A stretch of DNA of 64,000 bases from Artemisia argyi (GCA_030686995.1 CM060703.1:116011361-116075360), one strand, 5' to 3'. Shown: positions 20,477 through 33,524, counted from the first letter of the stretch. Numbers and translations are program-made. The notes: a model not told the origin generated them from the letters alone.

Positions 20477-23034
20477 ATGGAAGGTGCTTTGATCCCATCA
20501 ACCCACCACAACAAAACGACCTACAAAACCCACCACTAGCAAACCAACCTCCTAGGCCCTGAACTTTAGGAGAGTATTCCCGTCCTAGCCACCAAGGCTA
20601 TCGAAACACCATTGAGCTCACTCAAGGAGCCAATGTGTCCCCCTTGCGATCTGACACCATCCGGTTGGTGCAAAGCGGATGTGCATTCCATGGACTTCGT
20701 TCCGAAGATCCTAATCAACATCTCAAGGATTTCCTTAAAATCGTAGATTCCGTACACCTTGATGTTGCAACTAGAGATTCGACCCGATTACGTCTATTCC
20801 GATTCTCTCTACGTGATCAAGCTAGTCAATGGCTTGAACATTTACCCGCGGGATCCATCACCTCATGGGATGATCTCACTTCTTGTTTCCTTGCTCAATT
20901 TTTCCCACCGGGGAGAACTACTAAGCTTAGAAATGATATCTTGATGTTCCAACAACGTCAAGGTGAAACTCTATATGAAGCATGGACTCGTTTCAAAGAC
21001 TTACTCCAAAGAGTCCTTCATCATGACATAGATCTTTGGCTCCAAGTCCAAATCTTCTATGACCATATCGATCTCTCCACAAGGCGAACCATTGACCAAT
21101 CGGCCGGTGGCAAGCTATGTGATCTATGTGCGGAAGAATCATGGGAACTCATAGAAGATCTTGCTCTCTATGACAACGAAAGTTGGAATGATCCCCGTGA
21201 TTTGAACAAAATGGTCAAGGCAATATCTTTGCCTTCGAACAATTCTAGCACTCCCGACCGTAGGATCATGGAACTTGAGGACCAAGTCAAGTTTCTCATG
21301 AAATCCAACTAAGCTCCTAAGCCTTCAAGCCAAGTGAACAAAATCACTTCTTCATGCGAATTATGTAGTGGTCCCCATGACACTCGTGATTGCGTGGAAC
21401 TCCCCGGACAAGCTTTTGCGGACTATGCATCCTCACGTACCGACGAAGCGGGAGACAAGTGGTACACTTTCAAACCCGAGCCAAACCCTTACGGTGATTC
21501 CTACAACCCTTCTTGGAAAAATCACCCAAACCTTAGGTGGAAACAAAACCAAAACATGCCCCAAAACAATTCTTCCAATCCACCTAATCATTACCAACCA
21601 AATGGTCCACCCTCTAACCGCACTTTCAACAACAATCCTTCCAATAACTATGGTAATACCAATAATCTTGAAGGATTGATGTCCAAGTTTATGGCATCTC
21701 AAGAAGCTCGCATATCTAAGTTTGAAGCCGATTTCAAACAAAAGCAAGGTGAGATGACCAATAAAATTGACACATTGTTGAAAGTTCTCAATGACCGAGA
21801 AGTGGGAGTACTCCCAAGCGACACGGTCAAGAATCCGAAACTAAACGCTAATGCCATATCATCGGTTTCGTCACCAACTTCTTGTCCACAATACTATTCA
21901 GTCAAAGCAACGAGCACGTGCTTTAAGCAAACCCAAATTCATCAAAAGGACCAATTGAATAAAACATCCGACATTAAACCGGTCAATAACATAGTGGAAA
22001 CACCTCGTACACAAGACCTTAACGATGAATTCAAGGAGCTCCACCTTGAACGCCCCATCATTGATGTCTTAGCCTGTGCCCCCTACTATAGTGCCCTCCT
22101 AAAAAAATATGAGAAACTTAAATTGGGTAAAAATGGGACCGCCTTCGTTCAAAACAAGTTGCCTAAGAAGCTTGATGATCCGGGTATATTTGTTTTGCCA
22201 TGTAAGATAGGAAAATCTGAAGCTTTCGACACACTAGCCGACTTAGGATCAAGCCTCAACTTGATTCCCTTATCCCTTTTCATCACTCTTAAGCTAGGAA
22301 AGTTAGAGGAGACGGAAGTAATAATTGGTCTAGCGGATGGAAGTATTGCCCACCCGGTCGAAATGATCAAGGATGTAGTAGTTCACGTAGGAAGATTGAC
22401 TATCTTAGCAGATTTTCACGTCCTAGATATGGTTAGTGATACTACATGCCCATTGTTAGTAGGACGAGGATTTTTAGCAACCGCTAGTGCCATGATAGAT
22501 TGTAAGGAGTCTAAGAAAGCGGTAGGAGATGGTGAGACTTGGTCGGTTTATGATGTTAAGAAGCATAGCTACGATTGTGAGGATGAACTGACACCACATT
22601 GGGTAGAGATGAATAGGAGACCATCTAGATATGGACCTTGGATAGAAAGGAACTTTATAAGACCTCAACGCGCATTCTATCTAGAAAAAGTTTTCATTGA
22701 TAAGACACATTCGGTGGAACAACTCATAGCTAGAGATGAGGAACTAAACCCTTTTGAGGATCCCCTAGTCTTTAGGAAAATGATTGAGTTCTTAAGCGTA
22801 ATGCCTATCAACCAAGAGATGAACATGTGGAAAAGGGAAGGAGATAAGTGTAAATGGAATTGGGACAAGCCACCTAAGGAAGGTGACGGATCATGGCATA
22901 TGAAGATGATTTTATATGATCCGGATGGAGAAAAGTTTGAGAAGTCATACCATACCAAGAAAACCGATAGGAAGTTGAAACCTAAGTTTGATCCCGAAGA
23001 TGTCATCGACGAGGAGCTCACACATATAGGATAG
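20477..23034 (+). pseudogene. Element B gag-aspartic protease, broken by stops
   Basis: The first ATG (20477) is in a different frame from the rest. The main frame has TGA at about 20557, is open to 21309, has one TAA at 21310-21312, and is then open to 23034. The gag domain is clear: TIRLVQSGCAFHGLRSEDPN, ASQWLEHLPAGSITSWDD, then FLAQFFPPGRTTKLRNDI. After the TAA comes the knuckle CELCSGPHDTRDC (CX2CX3HX4C), an Asn/Pro-rich linker, and a retroviral-type protease with active-site DLGSS (Asp at 22240-22242) and the later LLVGRGFLATA. A 200-residue acidic and basic tail ends at KFDPEDVIDEELTHIG. No RT follows. Gag forms particles and protease would cut it, but the breaks make this copy inactive. 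Confidence 0.88.
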
Positions 23035-24553
23035 CCCATGACCTTGAGTCTAGCTACAAGACTCGTAAATAAAGAAAAGCGCTTCTTGGGAGGCAACCTA
23101 TGTTTTGTGTGTTTTTTTTTGTTTGATTTTTATTTGTTTGATGTTATTTGTTTCTCTATGCATGTCTTATTTTTATTGTTGGTAGATCATGTTTCAAACT
23201 AAATTGTGAAAATGCCTTATTTTGTTGTTTAACTTCGTCTTAACTTCATATAAAGGTATTTTGCAAAAGCTAAGTGTAAGGGAAACCCAAATTTGTTTAT
23301 AAGAACGAAAATGATCATGATTCGCCGCAATATTAAATGAACATGTATATTAGTATTTGTTTGAGTCAAATGCTTGTATCGAGTCATAATGATGTTTTGT
23401 AGGATTTTCCAGGAAATAGGACATAAGTTTTTCCAGAAATTTTCCGGAAACTTAACATAAAGATTTTTGTAGGTCACTTCTGACGGCGTCAGGGTTTAAC
23501 ACCTGATGGCGTCACGTGTAAAATTCTGGAAATTTTGCGAGTTTTGTTTTTCTATCAGAGTCTTAAAGTTTTTGTTGATTCTTTAGTTTTATAAACTCTT
23601 GGAAATCTACAAACATTCATTCCACAAGCATTATATCTTAAATTGCTTTCTAGGATTTGTTAATATATATAGATTGCCGCCGATTTTACGCGAGGTTGCC
23701 TTGATTGTTTTCTCAGGTTTAACAGGTTATATATGACAAGAAGATGATTTATATTTCTGGAAAAGAAGCTTTGAACGTTCATTTTCTTGGAGGAAGATCT
23801 AACCTTGTTGACACACTATCCACACCGAACGAATCAGGGGAGTATTTGTTTTCATTCTTTTACATATTTTACTTTTACATTTTTTACTTGAACATTGGGG
23901 ACAATGTTCATCCTAAGTGTAAGGGGAGGGTAAATGATGATACCTTATAGGATACAATTGCACTTGAGTTTGTTTGTTTAATGGTAGGTGTGTAATAAAA
24001 CTAAGAGAAATACTTGTTAGTGTAATTTTAGCGCCAAATTTAATTTTTTTACAACATTTAGGAGTGAAACTTTAGCCTTAACAAGCGTCTCATGGATAGG
24101 AGTTGTATGACTAGCACAAAACCGCACCATTCAGAAAAATTTTCCACCCAAATATGTGAGGTTCGTCTTTAGATTTGATAGGAAAAACATTTATTATTAG
24201 TGCTTATGAGTGTACCGGTAGCATTTAGATTCTAGAACTTGCGTTAGTGATGCATCCCGAGACCGCTAGTGAGACTACTTTCGTGTAGTAGGATTTACTA
24301 CATGATAATAGGCATTAGGATCAACCTTGTGTTTAAACCCGTATCATAATTACTTTACCATTTAAGTCATATCACTTGACTAGTAAAGTCAATTAATTTT
24401 TCCCACACCTTAGCATTGTACTCATTTTTAGTACACGATACCCCTAGTACACCCCTCCGAGCCTATCTTTTCATTTCTAACTTTAAGCATCTTACCTAAA
24501 GGAAGAATTTGTTACAACCCACCCAAATGTGCAACCAAATCGCCCTAGCCTTC
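23035..24553 (+). other. Element B 3' non-coding region
   Basis: No gene is present. Landmarks are a GAGTCT/AGACTC hairpin and the AAGCGCTTCTTGGGAGGCAACC block just after the gag-PR stop, an AAGTGTAAGGG tract (23272), TGACGGCGTCA at 23481-23491, and a hairpin with purine tract at 23889-23930. It aligns with 3152-4650 in B2 and, reversed, with H. It ends abruptly where LTR fragment C begins, so the last kilobase before the 3' LTR is lost. Confidence 0.75.
23889..23930 (+). promoter_or_regulatory. Hairpin plus internal purine tract
   Basis: An 8-bp perfect stem (TGAACATT / AATGTTCA, loop GGGGAC, 23889-23910) is followed four bases later by AAGTGTAAGGGGAGGG (23915-23930). H keeps the same module (stem at 47171-47192, opposite strand). 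It may act as a second plus-strand primer, which is inference. Confidence 0.65.
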
Positions 24554-25152
24554 TGTTAGGTCACCATTTCTTAACATAAACACTTAGAGATCTAGAGAGA
24601 TAAAGTAAGTAGAGAGAGAAAGTGGAAGGAACTCTTAAGAGAAAATGAAATGAACTTGTATTACCTAGAGAACCAACACCCTCAAATGAGGGGTTACAAG
24701 TCTATTTATAGGTGTGGACTAGGGCTTCACTAAACTTTGATATTATTACATAATAAGCCCTTAGACCTTTACCAAACCTATAAACTTAGCATAAAACTTA
24801 TTTAAAACATATTAAAACACTAACGTACTAACTTAATAATGCAACCTATTACAAAATTCAATGACCGACACTTGAATTAATAAAGTCTATTCCTAACAAT
24901 CTCCCCCTAAGTGTTGGTCATCAAAGGTTGCCTGACGTCGTCATCTTCTAAACTTTGACTTTGTTGTTGACGTCTCAAAAATTGTTAGCAAAATCTTTCA
25001 TCGTTCTTTGTACTTCGTTCTTTGTTGATGTGATGGTGATCATGTTATGAAGTTGTCTGCCATTCGTCACTTCTATGTCTGTGGTGGTTGTCCGCCATTC
25101 CAACATGCTCATACATCTTTATACTTTGACTTTCAAAAGCACGAAGTTCCTT
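24554..25152 (-). mobile_element. Fragment C: LTR and tip of an element 1-like retrotransposon
   Basis: The minus-strand 3' LTR is 24554-24898 (345 bp; TGTTAGGAATAG start, GGTGACCTAACA end). It is followed by the purine tract (CTTAGGGGGAGAT, minus strand) and about 250 bp of 3' internal sequence that resembles element 1, including GTGGTGGTTG and CCATTCCAACATGCTCATAC (compare 6842-6870). The fragment stops at about 25152, where B LTR sequence takes over. There is no second LTR and no duplication, so it is a deletion or recombination remnant that also removed about 1 kb of B. Confidence 0.8.
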
Positions 25153-26384
25153 TACAAGTGACGGCGTCAAAAGTGACAAAAGAGGTGGATGTGGAAATTA
25201 TAACGTGACAACCTAGAACATTTTCTTTGTTATTGGCCTGACGGCGTCACCAAGGCCGTCAGGGTCCAAATACTAGTGACGGCCCAGAGTGTTTTTCTAC
25301 ATGACGACGTCAGAAGTGGATCTAGGAAATACGAATTTCAACTTGGCGGCGAGTTGACGGCGTCAGAGGCTAACACATGATGCCGTCAGGATGCATAGTC
25401 TATATATATTTTTCCAATTATTCATTGTATAGTGTGGAACTTTTGGGGAACAAGTTTTGTAAAAACCCTAGGTCGAATTTCCTGCATCTTGAAGGGGTTT
25501 CAAACCCTTCTTTCTTCCATGTTTGAATAAAGATAAGTACTTCATTAATCATTCAATATGTCTATGTATTGTTTGATTCTATCTTATGTGTATCTTTCTT
25601 TTAACATGTTAGGCTAGGCTTTTATTGTGTTTACTTAGATGTAGTGAAACTTAGATGTTGATTATGGGTTGATTGTTTGTTTATAATTGTTACGGATGAT
25701 TGTATTCGATGTTCGGCTTAAGAAAACTGGCGGACTTCCATTGGTAACTTGCTTGAACGCCTTAAGAAACATGATCGGAGGTGTACTACGATTTTTGGTT
25801 GTATTTAATGCATAAGAGAGTTCTAATGATCCCATGTTGGGAGCTTTTAACGACTCGACATAGGAGTGAAGTAGGATCTTATAGAGTTAGGGAATATTGT
25901 ACACGACCCTACAACTAGTATTAAGGAATATAACACGTCATCCATGAAATTGTAACAAGTTAATCAACCGGTAAGAGATATCTAGGGAGTAATGAAATCT
26001 AAGTAAACACAAATTTTCTCATTATTGTTTCCACCAAATTAGGAATTTAGTTTAATTTTCATTTATTTTATTTTTTTTGGATTGCATCTTAGTTAATTGG
26101 GTTAGTTGGCTAGCAACTAATTCCGCCCACTCCTTCAAAACCCGAGATTTTACTTGCTTTCCATAAAATATAAAAATACAAAAAGAATCATCCCTCACCT
26201 CTAGACCTAGTTTATTAGGCTTTCTAATCCTAGCGACACTATTCCTGAGTTGAACAATCAATCCCCGGTACTTGTCACTATACTATACTACAACGATCAG
26301 GTACACTGCCTGGTGGGGGTTGTAAGCTTCTCAAGATCCCTTAAGAGGTAAAACCTGTTGCGAGGGCGCAATTCCCACTTATCA
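25153..26384 (+). repeat. Element B 3' LTR, 5'-truncated
   Basis: It nearly matches 19074-20317, from TTTACAAGTGACGGCGTCA to CCCACTTATCA. About 180 bp of the LTR start are missing. It has palindromes at 25159-25169, 25239-25249 and 25355-25365 and the TATA stretch at 25401-25408. The ggtag duplication follows. Confidence 0.9.
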
Positions 26385-26389
26385 GGTAG

Positions 26390-29249
26390 AAAGTAGATTA
26401 GTTGTATTTTACTTTAAATATCATGTAATCGTGGCTTGGTGGTGAGAGGCGAAAGAGTTAAATATATTTTTACCGAAAATGACTGCTGGAACACCAGTTA
26501 GAAAAACCGAGTTTCCCGATGATTGGTAAGGAGTTTTTGGCTAAAATGTTTTTTTCAGGTACCAGTTAGAAAAACCGTGTGGTTGTGTGGTTTGTCCCTA
26601 GTTGACTCTTGGTTCTCGTGATGGCTCACAAGACCAAGCATAGGTTTTTTCATCGGTTGAGGCTTTGCATATTGTAGTTGTGTGTTTGTTATTTTGTTTT
26701 TTATATATCTTGTGATCATATGTAAATTGCAAATAGTTTTCTAAAAACTTAAAGCGAAACACAAACCATTTTCAAAACTAAGTCTTTTGATTTAGTTTTA
26801 CAAAGTTTTTAAAACTTGAAATCATCGTTTTTAAAATAACACTTAAACTTGTTATGTATGTTATTCCATTTATTTATTGTCTAAACTTATTATCCATGTA
26901 GGATGAATATTAGTCTTGAAAATGGACAACTTGACACACATAAATTAAAACAATGATTAGACTTAAGTTAAGAAAAGTTTTTAACTTGTGCTACGAAGGA
27001 TGAATGCATGCTTTTTTCGTACACCTTTTGATTCACATCAAAACTTTTACCCGTCAAAATTTAAGTCATGTCGTCCAATGTTGAGAACACTTGCAATTGC
27101 CTTTTGCCTATGTGTTGACCTAGGTTGAATTGTAACCAAAGGTGACTATTCTCTATGCGTGAGACCTAGATATATTCTCGCACATCCTCAAATTGGATGA
27201 CTTAATCGAGTTAAGCAGTTAGACCTTGACCCGAGGCAAAGATGGGACTAAACATGCCTACATGATACTAGTCGTTTGACACTAGATGCCATGAGCCCCA
27301 TAAGGATCTAAGAGTTTCACTTGTAATGCAATTGGTGATCCTCGCCTACCAATTGAATCTAATATTGCTAGCAGATCAACTGATGTGATAGTAGAAGCAC
27401 AATGTGAATCTTAGCCTTTTTCATAAATTAATTGTTTTTGATTGTAAACATGGGGTAATTAATTTATAAAAGGATAATTATCGAAAATACTAAATATGAA
27501 CTTTGTGAATTCAATTAATGAATTAATGCAACACAAACCGTAAACAAAAGTTTGTTCTTTTCCTGTTAAAAGGATCAAACTAAGCCTCTCTTTCCTTGTA
27601 AGAAAGAGACTTATTCCTATTCTTTTTCTTTTTGAGGAAAAGCCATAATAGGAATATTTGGATTGTCCTAATTCTAATCAAACTTAAAGCACACATACTC
27701 TAGAACTCGTGATGTCTTGTAAAAGTCAAAACGGTTAAGTATGTTTGCAAATATTATTCTTTCAAGTTCGTTTATAACCCTAGTTCCGGTTTTGAAACCT
27801 TGAAGAAATATAAGATATTTGGATAACTAGAGAACATGTTTTCTATAGCTACCAAACTGAAATGAGTTTAAATAATTAGAAAACGGAAATATCAACAAAC
27901 CGCAAAGTGGTAAAGGCAATTACTAGTATGATTACCTAGCAATGTGTCTTAACCCAATAAACCTACTAAAGTCCTACACACCCGTGTGGTAAAGTAGACC
28001 AAACAAGGAGGAAATGCATGCCTATTTTCAAGTTAAAATAGAAATGATGGCTAGCCCATCATCTATATGTTAGAACTTGATGCACTTCCTTGAATACCTA
28101 AGTACATGTTGCTAGTCAATGTGACTCACATTAGAAATAATGTGTAGATATTCAAAGAAAGAAGGAAAGTATCCAATCGCCACATACTCTCCACTGGTGA
28201 CGTAACACTTATAATGTTGTCTAATCCAGTGGGAGCTACGTGATTGTATTACTGGTGATGAAACACATGTAATGTTCTCTAATCCAGTGGGAGCTGTAAG
28301 CTCTATTTCTATATTGTCTTGAAATAATACATTACTTTCCACATGTGAAGCATCATAGTTTTATAAGAACCATTGCATAAAATTTTATAAGATAACTTGT
28401 CGCATTCCTGATGTTGTTTCCTGAAATTTTATCAATAAAATTGTTATGCATGATTCATTGTAAAAGCAATAAAGTTCTACACATCTATATTTTGATTTTG
28501 ACTAAAATCATATGTTATCTCTGACACTATCATATTTACTTGCATGATGTTGTGCCATGCACAAGTGGGAGAAATCTTAATTGTGTGCAAGGTACAACAT
28601 ATAACAATATGACTAATGTTTTTTTTACTGCAAGGTAAGAAAACTAAGGTTCTACTAGGACTTATACAAATAGAATGTATGTTGCCCTAAGTAGAACAAA
28701 TGTCAAGATAACATGAAAAGCTACTTCAACATATTCGCTGAATTGTTTAGTAAATATTATTATGTCTTCTTGTAAATTCATAATCATGAAGTATGAAATT
28801 AACTTGAAATTACTATTAAGGCCAATTGTCGGCACTCATAATTACTTCAGTTTAATATGTTTAGGTCTCTTGTAAAGACACAAACATCAATTCCGTTAAT
28901 TGTTGAAAGACCTATAACATAATGTAAAGACGTTAAGGTGTTATGTCTTCTTGTTAAAGACACGTACACTTACGACATATAATAAAATATATAATGTTTA
29001 TGTTTTCTAGTTAAAACATACACATGACGTCATTAACTTGGTCAAAGACTTATAATATAAAGTATGTAGTAGGCTAAAAATACTATTGATGCCATCTGAT
29101 ATGACTTGATTGGCCGATACGTAAGCCAAAGAGTATAAGTTCATCTAATGAGTTGTGGGATAGTCCCACAACATATATCCATGTGGAATACCACTACTTT
29201 ATGGTATGTCCATCATGAAAAATCAAACTCTATAGATATTGTTTGATAT
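26390..29249 (+). other. Element A internal region, decayed
   Basis: No gene can be read. A block with ACCAGTTAGAAAAACCG occurs twice (about 26491 and 26561). A 44-bp unit ending TAATCCAGTGGGAGCT occurs twice (28194-28237 and 28252-28295). By position this should hold the leader, gag and most of protease and integrase of A, but stops and frameshifts hide them. Confidence 0.5.
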
Positions 29250-29466
29250 TTAATGACATAAACTGTTTTACCTCTAAAGCTATCAAGGTTAGAAAATTGG
29301 ATGTGCCTTGCGTACACTCAATATGGTTCCAACCCAGAAGGAATTTAAGACTCCATTGTATTACGGCATGGGATGAATCCCATTATGTCTTGATTGAAGT
29401 TCTGAATTTGTTAAATACCTAAGAGTAAGTAATTAACAAACTAGAGTCAAGAACTAACTATGTATG
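29250..29466 (+). pseudogene. Element A integrase C-terminal fossil
   Basis: In shifting frames it reads VPTQKEFKTP and then HGMNPIMS*LKF. These resemble the copia integrase end of the VPTKSVDKTPYELWYG/KPSLSYLKVWGC type. Stops are frequent. LTR D is inserted directly after it, and the homology resumes at 32829. The family call rests on remembered copia proteins. Confidence 0.5.
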
Positions 29467-32400
29467 TAACACCCCAACCCGATAAGGGTTGAAGTACTGC
29501 ATTACGGTGACATATCAAAGCAAACACAAGCATGCATCTTAAGTAATACAATTGAATCTCAAAGGCTGCAAAGGAAAATCTGAAAATACAAGGTTACAAA
29601 GGAATAACAATAAAATACTAAGTATGAAAATGTACATCTCTTCTAGTCATCTCTAAATCCAGAATAGCTATCAAAGTGTAGTCTTCTAAGTCCAAGTACT
29701 CACCACCCATAACCCAGCTTCCTACTAAAACCTACCGCAGGAAAAGAAAATGCGGCTGAGCTACGAGAGCTCAGTGAACAGATATAAAGGTAGCAAGTAA
29801 TAACAATGAGATAATGAAAGGTTAAAGCAGTAAAGGAACTATAAGAGATATAACAAGAGTTAGGAAATGAATAAAGAATAAAGGAAACAGTAATCCACCA
29901 CGAGCCCAAGTCAAGTCAAATCAAGTCAAGTCAAGTAACCAAGTAGCCATGTATCCGGAGGGGTGACCTCGGGATACCAAGTATAATGTGAGGGGATGCC
30001 TTAAGGGTTGGAGTCATGAGCTCCCAAGATGTGAAAGACGTGTATCACACACACTATCAGTCACCAAGTATATATATAGCAAGTAATATCATGATATATC
30101 CATCGAAACAAGTAAACAAATCTAGGATGCATCCATACGCCCAAGCGGCCAAATACTTCATCTCCGTAACAAGTCAAATAATAGGACGGGATAGGTCATT
30201 ACTCTCCTACCCTAGAGTCATGCCATCGGTGCATCAATGACACGGACATGGAACCCCCATGCCTAGTATACAAGTGGTGGCTCGTAGTCTCAAACTGTGG
30301 GTCAAGGGTCAAGTCAAGTATCAAGTGTCCAAGTTCAAGTTTCATATCAAGTGGTTCAAGTCATGTTTCCAAAATCAAGTATATCATATCAAGGTTCATG
30401 TCAAGATTCAAGTCAAGGTTCAAATCAAAGGTTCAAGTCAAGTGATCATAGCATAGGGTTCATAGCAAATGTTCAAGTCAAGTGGGTCATATCAAAGGTT
30501 CACAATTCAAGATTCATAACCAAATGGTTCAAAGGTTCATAACAAAGGTTCAATTCAAAAAGTTTATATAAACGTTCATTTAAAAGTAATCTTTTAAAAA
30601 TGGCTTTCATAAAAGTGATATTTAATAACGGTTTTCATAAAGATAGTCTTTAAAAATAGTTTTTGTAAAAGTTAGTAAAATTCCATATAAAAGTGGTATC
30701 GCATCGTGCTTATAAACATCATTTTAAAATAGTTTTTCTCAAAACATTTTCATGATATAATTAAGAAAGGTTTTCACATCCAGTTATAATATCAAATGAA
30801 TTTTTAAAGTATCAAGGGATTCGAATACTGATGTCACAAAGGGGTAACGAACGAATCATATTAAGTATCATATCATATGGATCATAATGAGCGAATATCA
30901 AATGGATCAGGATACCAAGCATCAAAGAATCATAGCAAAAGTTCGAAGGGTCATAATCAAGGATCAATAGTCATGAGAAACCTTATAAGGAAGGTCAGAA
31001 TATCTGTACCTTAGCAAATGGAATGAGATCAAAAGGAAAGAACACAAGAAAGACAGTTCACTTCTTCTTCAATGAATCTACATAAATTAGAAATCATGTT
31101 ATACTTATTAGCCCATTTAATCTCATAACGGATTCTTAATCACTTAACACTGTTTATTATTGTGATTAGGGTCTCGTTAATGGAATTACGTTAACATATG
31201 ACCAATTATATCAAAATAAATGTTTAAGTGCATTTTAGAAACTCATTAAAATGGTATTTAAATTAACCAAAACCCTAACAAATGTCTTATATCTGATTTT
31301 AGCATATTCTGGTCCTTATTTATGAAATTTAAAAGCATATTTAGACACTCACTAAGATGCTCAAATATTTATCATTGGTAACTATTTCTCGAAATTTATT
31401 TCCAGATTTTATTCCAAAATGCAAGTATTAATTGAAAACTCGTTTATAAAAAATATTCTAGCCAATAGTGTAATTTTTGTAAAAAGTATAGTTTGTCGTA
31501 AATTACTACGGCTGCCATATTTATTTTAAGTTCCAAAAAGGACATAAAACATAAACTAAATAGCTATTTGAAGGTTTTAAATCCTTAACAAACTTAAATG
31601 GGTCATCATCGTCAACTAGTAAACCCTCAAGGGCTATTTATGTCATTTATTGAAACTGTGTGGGGTTGTTTTGAAAAGTTATTCAAAATAACAATGTTAC
31701 TTATGTACGCATGTGCATTCATTTGTCAGTATGTGCATTCATTTGTCCATTATGTGCATTCATTATGTCATTAATAACATACTAAACCAATTTAGCATCT
31801 CCATCTTCGTAAAAGAAGGCCAACGTTTTCTTTTTTCTCCGATAACTACTGTACGAGACAACCCACAACAAATTCATACGAGCCACATATATAAATACTT
31901 ATTAATTCATAAGCCCTACACGTCTAAACCAGTTTATATGTTGCGCTTATATATCCGTGTATATGCCATTATTACGAGACAGTAACATGTTTTTAAGACT
32001 AGTTATGATCAAGTTTTAGAGCATAATATTTCGTATATGCATTAAAACGACAAGGGTTAACTGTGATACCTTAGAACGATTATGGAGCAACCAAAAACAC
32101 CACACGACTCACACTTGCTAGCTTCTTCTTGTTTGATAAATCTTGGGTTGACTTATGCAGGTTTTGAGGTTTTCTTTGCTTTCTTTTGGATCGTAACATG
32201 GGAGAGACAAGTGAAGAATAATAAAATCGAATACGGTATACATGTATTTTGGTAGAACCATGTCTAGGTTTAGAGGTTTTAGGCAAGTAGGAAATCACCC
32301 AAATCTTTTATAAAGTTAGAAATATTATGTGTTTCTTGTGTTTATCTATATTTCTTTTCGTTTCTTTTTTTTTTCTTTTTTCTTTTTAGTACGTATGATA

Positions 32401-32823
32401 GAATGGGAGAGGGTCAAAGGGAACACATATTATATCCGAACTCTTAGGAGAGGAGCGGGTCTAGATTAGAAAATTGACTAAAAGAATTTATTTTGTGTTG
32501 AATAGCAATAATGTGCTAGTTATTAGGAACGTAACTTTTAATATCTTGTACCACATTTAGATAGTTAGCTTTTTTCCAAAAAAAACATTTAGATAGTTAG
32601 CTAAGGCTTAAGGTTAATTTAACTTACTTTTAAATTTTAGTACACAAGTTAAAGTTTTAAGGTTCGATCTATATTGTTAAAAAGTTTAGGTAATAATTTA
32701 AAATTATACGTAATTTAGGTTATAGATTTATAATGTTCTTGTATCATTATGTGAGTTCTTATAAATTCAAAATAAGAGGGACAAAATAGGAATTTAAAAT
32801 GTTTGAAAATTTTGGGTTTTACA
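29467..32823 (+). mobile_element. Solo LTR D (3357 bp)
   Basis: It starts TGTAACACCCCAACCC and ends GGGTTTTACA, and is flanked by atgta (29462-29466 and 32824-32828). No primer-binding site, purine tract or coding region is visible inside and no internal copy of its ends, so it is a single LTR left by recombination. The TGTAACACCC start and great length suggest a Tekay-like chromovirus. A (TCAAG)-rich low-complexity tract fills about 29907-30560 and produces spurious ORFs. Confidence 0.8.
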
Positions 32824-32828
32824 ATGTA

Positions 32829-33524
32829 TTTTGGATGTCCCACTTGAAAACAATTTATTGTTAATCAAGATGCTGAATAATTGGAGATTAGTCTCCACTC
32901 ACAAAAGTAAGTGGGAGCACCTTTAGATCTTGAAGTCATTCAAGAGCTAAATACACAACCTTCTAAGTACACTTGCTAATGTCATACTAAGGTTGAATAT
33001 GCATATGTTAAACCATAGATTGATATCTCTCATTCATAAATCCGCAAGGATACCCCAAACACCTGAATGATATAGTTTTTATATCAATGTTAAGGGACAT
33101 AAGTTGGATGATCATAATGAATCTACTAACTAAAGAGATGCATTATCAGATCTTGAATCTGATGAATAGCTCAAAACTATGAATGTTAAGATGCAGTCCT
33201 TTGAAGACAATCACTTATGGAGCTTGATTGATCTCTTACCAATCAGTTAGACTGTGAGCTTTAAAATGAGTTTCTTGTTAAGAATACTTAAAAGGACAAA
33301 CTTGTACGCACATTTAATGCACGCGTAGTATAAGGAATTTACTCGTACTCAAGTAATTGACTATGCTTAAATCTTCCTACCTACAAACATTAAATGTATA
33401 AAGATTATTGATTGTCATACTTGTTTCCATGTAAATGAAATATGACAATAGGATCTCAAAACACTTTTCTTGTTGATTACCTTGCGAGGACGATGTATAA
33501 TCAAAATGGTTTATGAATTCATAC
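32829..33524 (+). pseudogene. Element A linker and reverse transcriptase N-terminal fossil
   Basis: After LTR D the homology continues with LEVIQELNTQPS, then FYINVKGHKLDD, then the RT start: LKTMNVKMQSFEDNHLWSLI, matching the copia pattern W.EAM..EM.SM..N..W.LVDLP. At about 33480-33515 IIKMVYEF corresponds to the IYM.QPEGF motif. In-frame stops are numerous. Element G cuts the domain at 33525 and it resumes at 48957. Confidence 0.65.

Larger units (their letters stand above)
18891..26384 (+). mobile_element. Element B: gypsy (Tat/Athila-like) gag-protease element
   Basis: It is flanked by ggtag (18886-18890 and 26385-26389). The 5' LTR is 18891-20317, the primer-binding site 20324-20343, gag-PR 20477-23034, the 3' non-coding region 23035-24553, foreign fragment C 24554-25152, and the rest of the 3' LTR 25153-26384. 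No RT, RNase H or integrase is present between gag-PR and the 3' LTR, so it is non-autonomous. The LTR termini TGAT...ATCA, the primer-binding site, the gag type and the AAGCGCTT..GGGAGGCAACC block all fit the Tat/Athila group. Confidence 0.9.

Noticed and set aside
30016..30542. Group of overlapping Ser/Lys/Val-rich ORFs
   Set aside because: They come from the TCAAG-rich low-complexity tract in solo LTR D.
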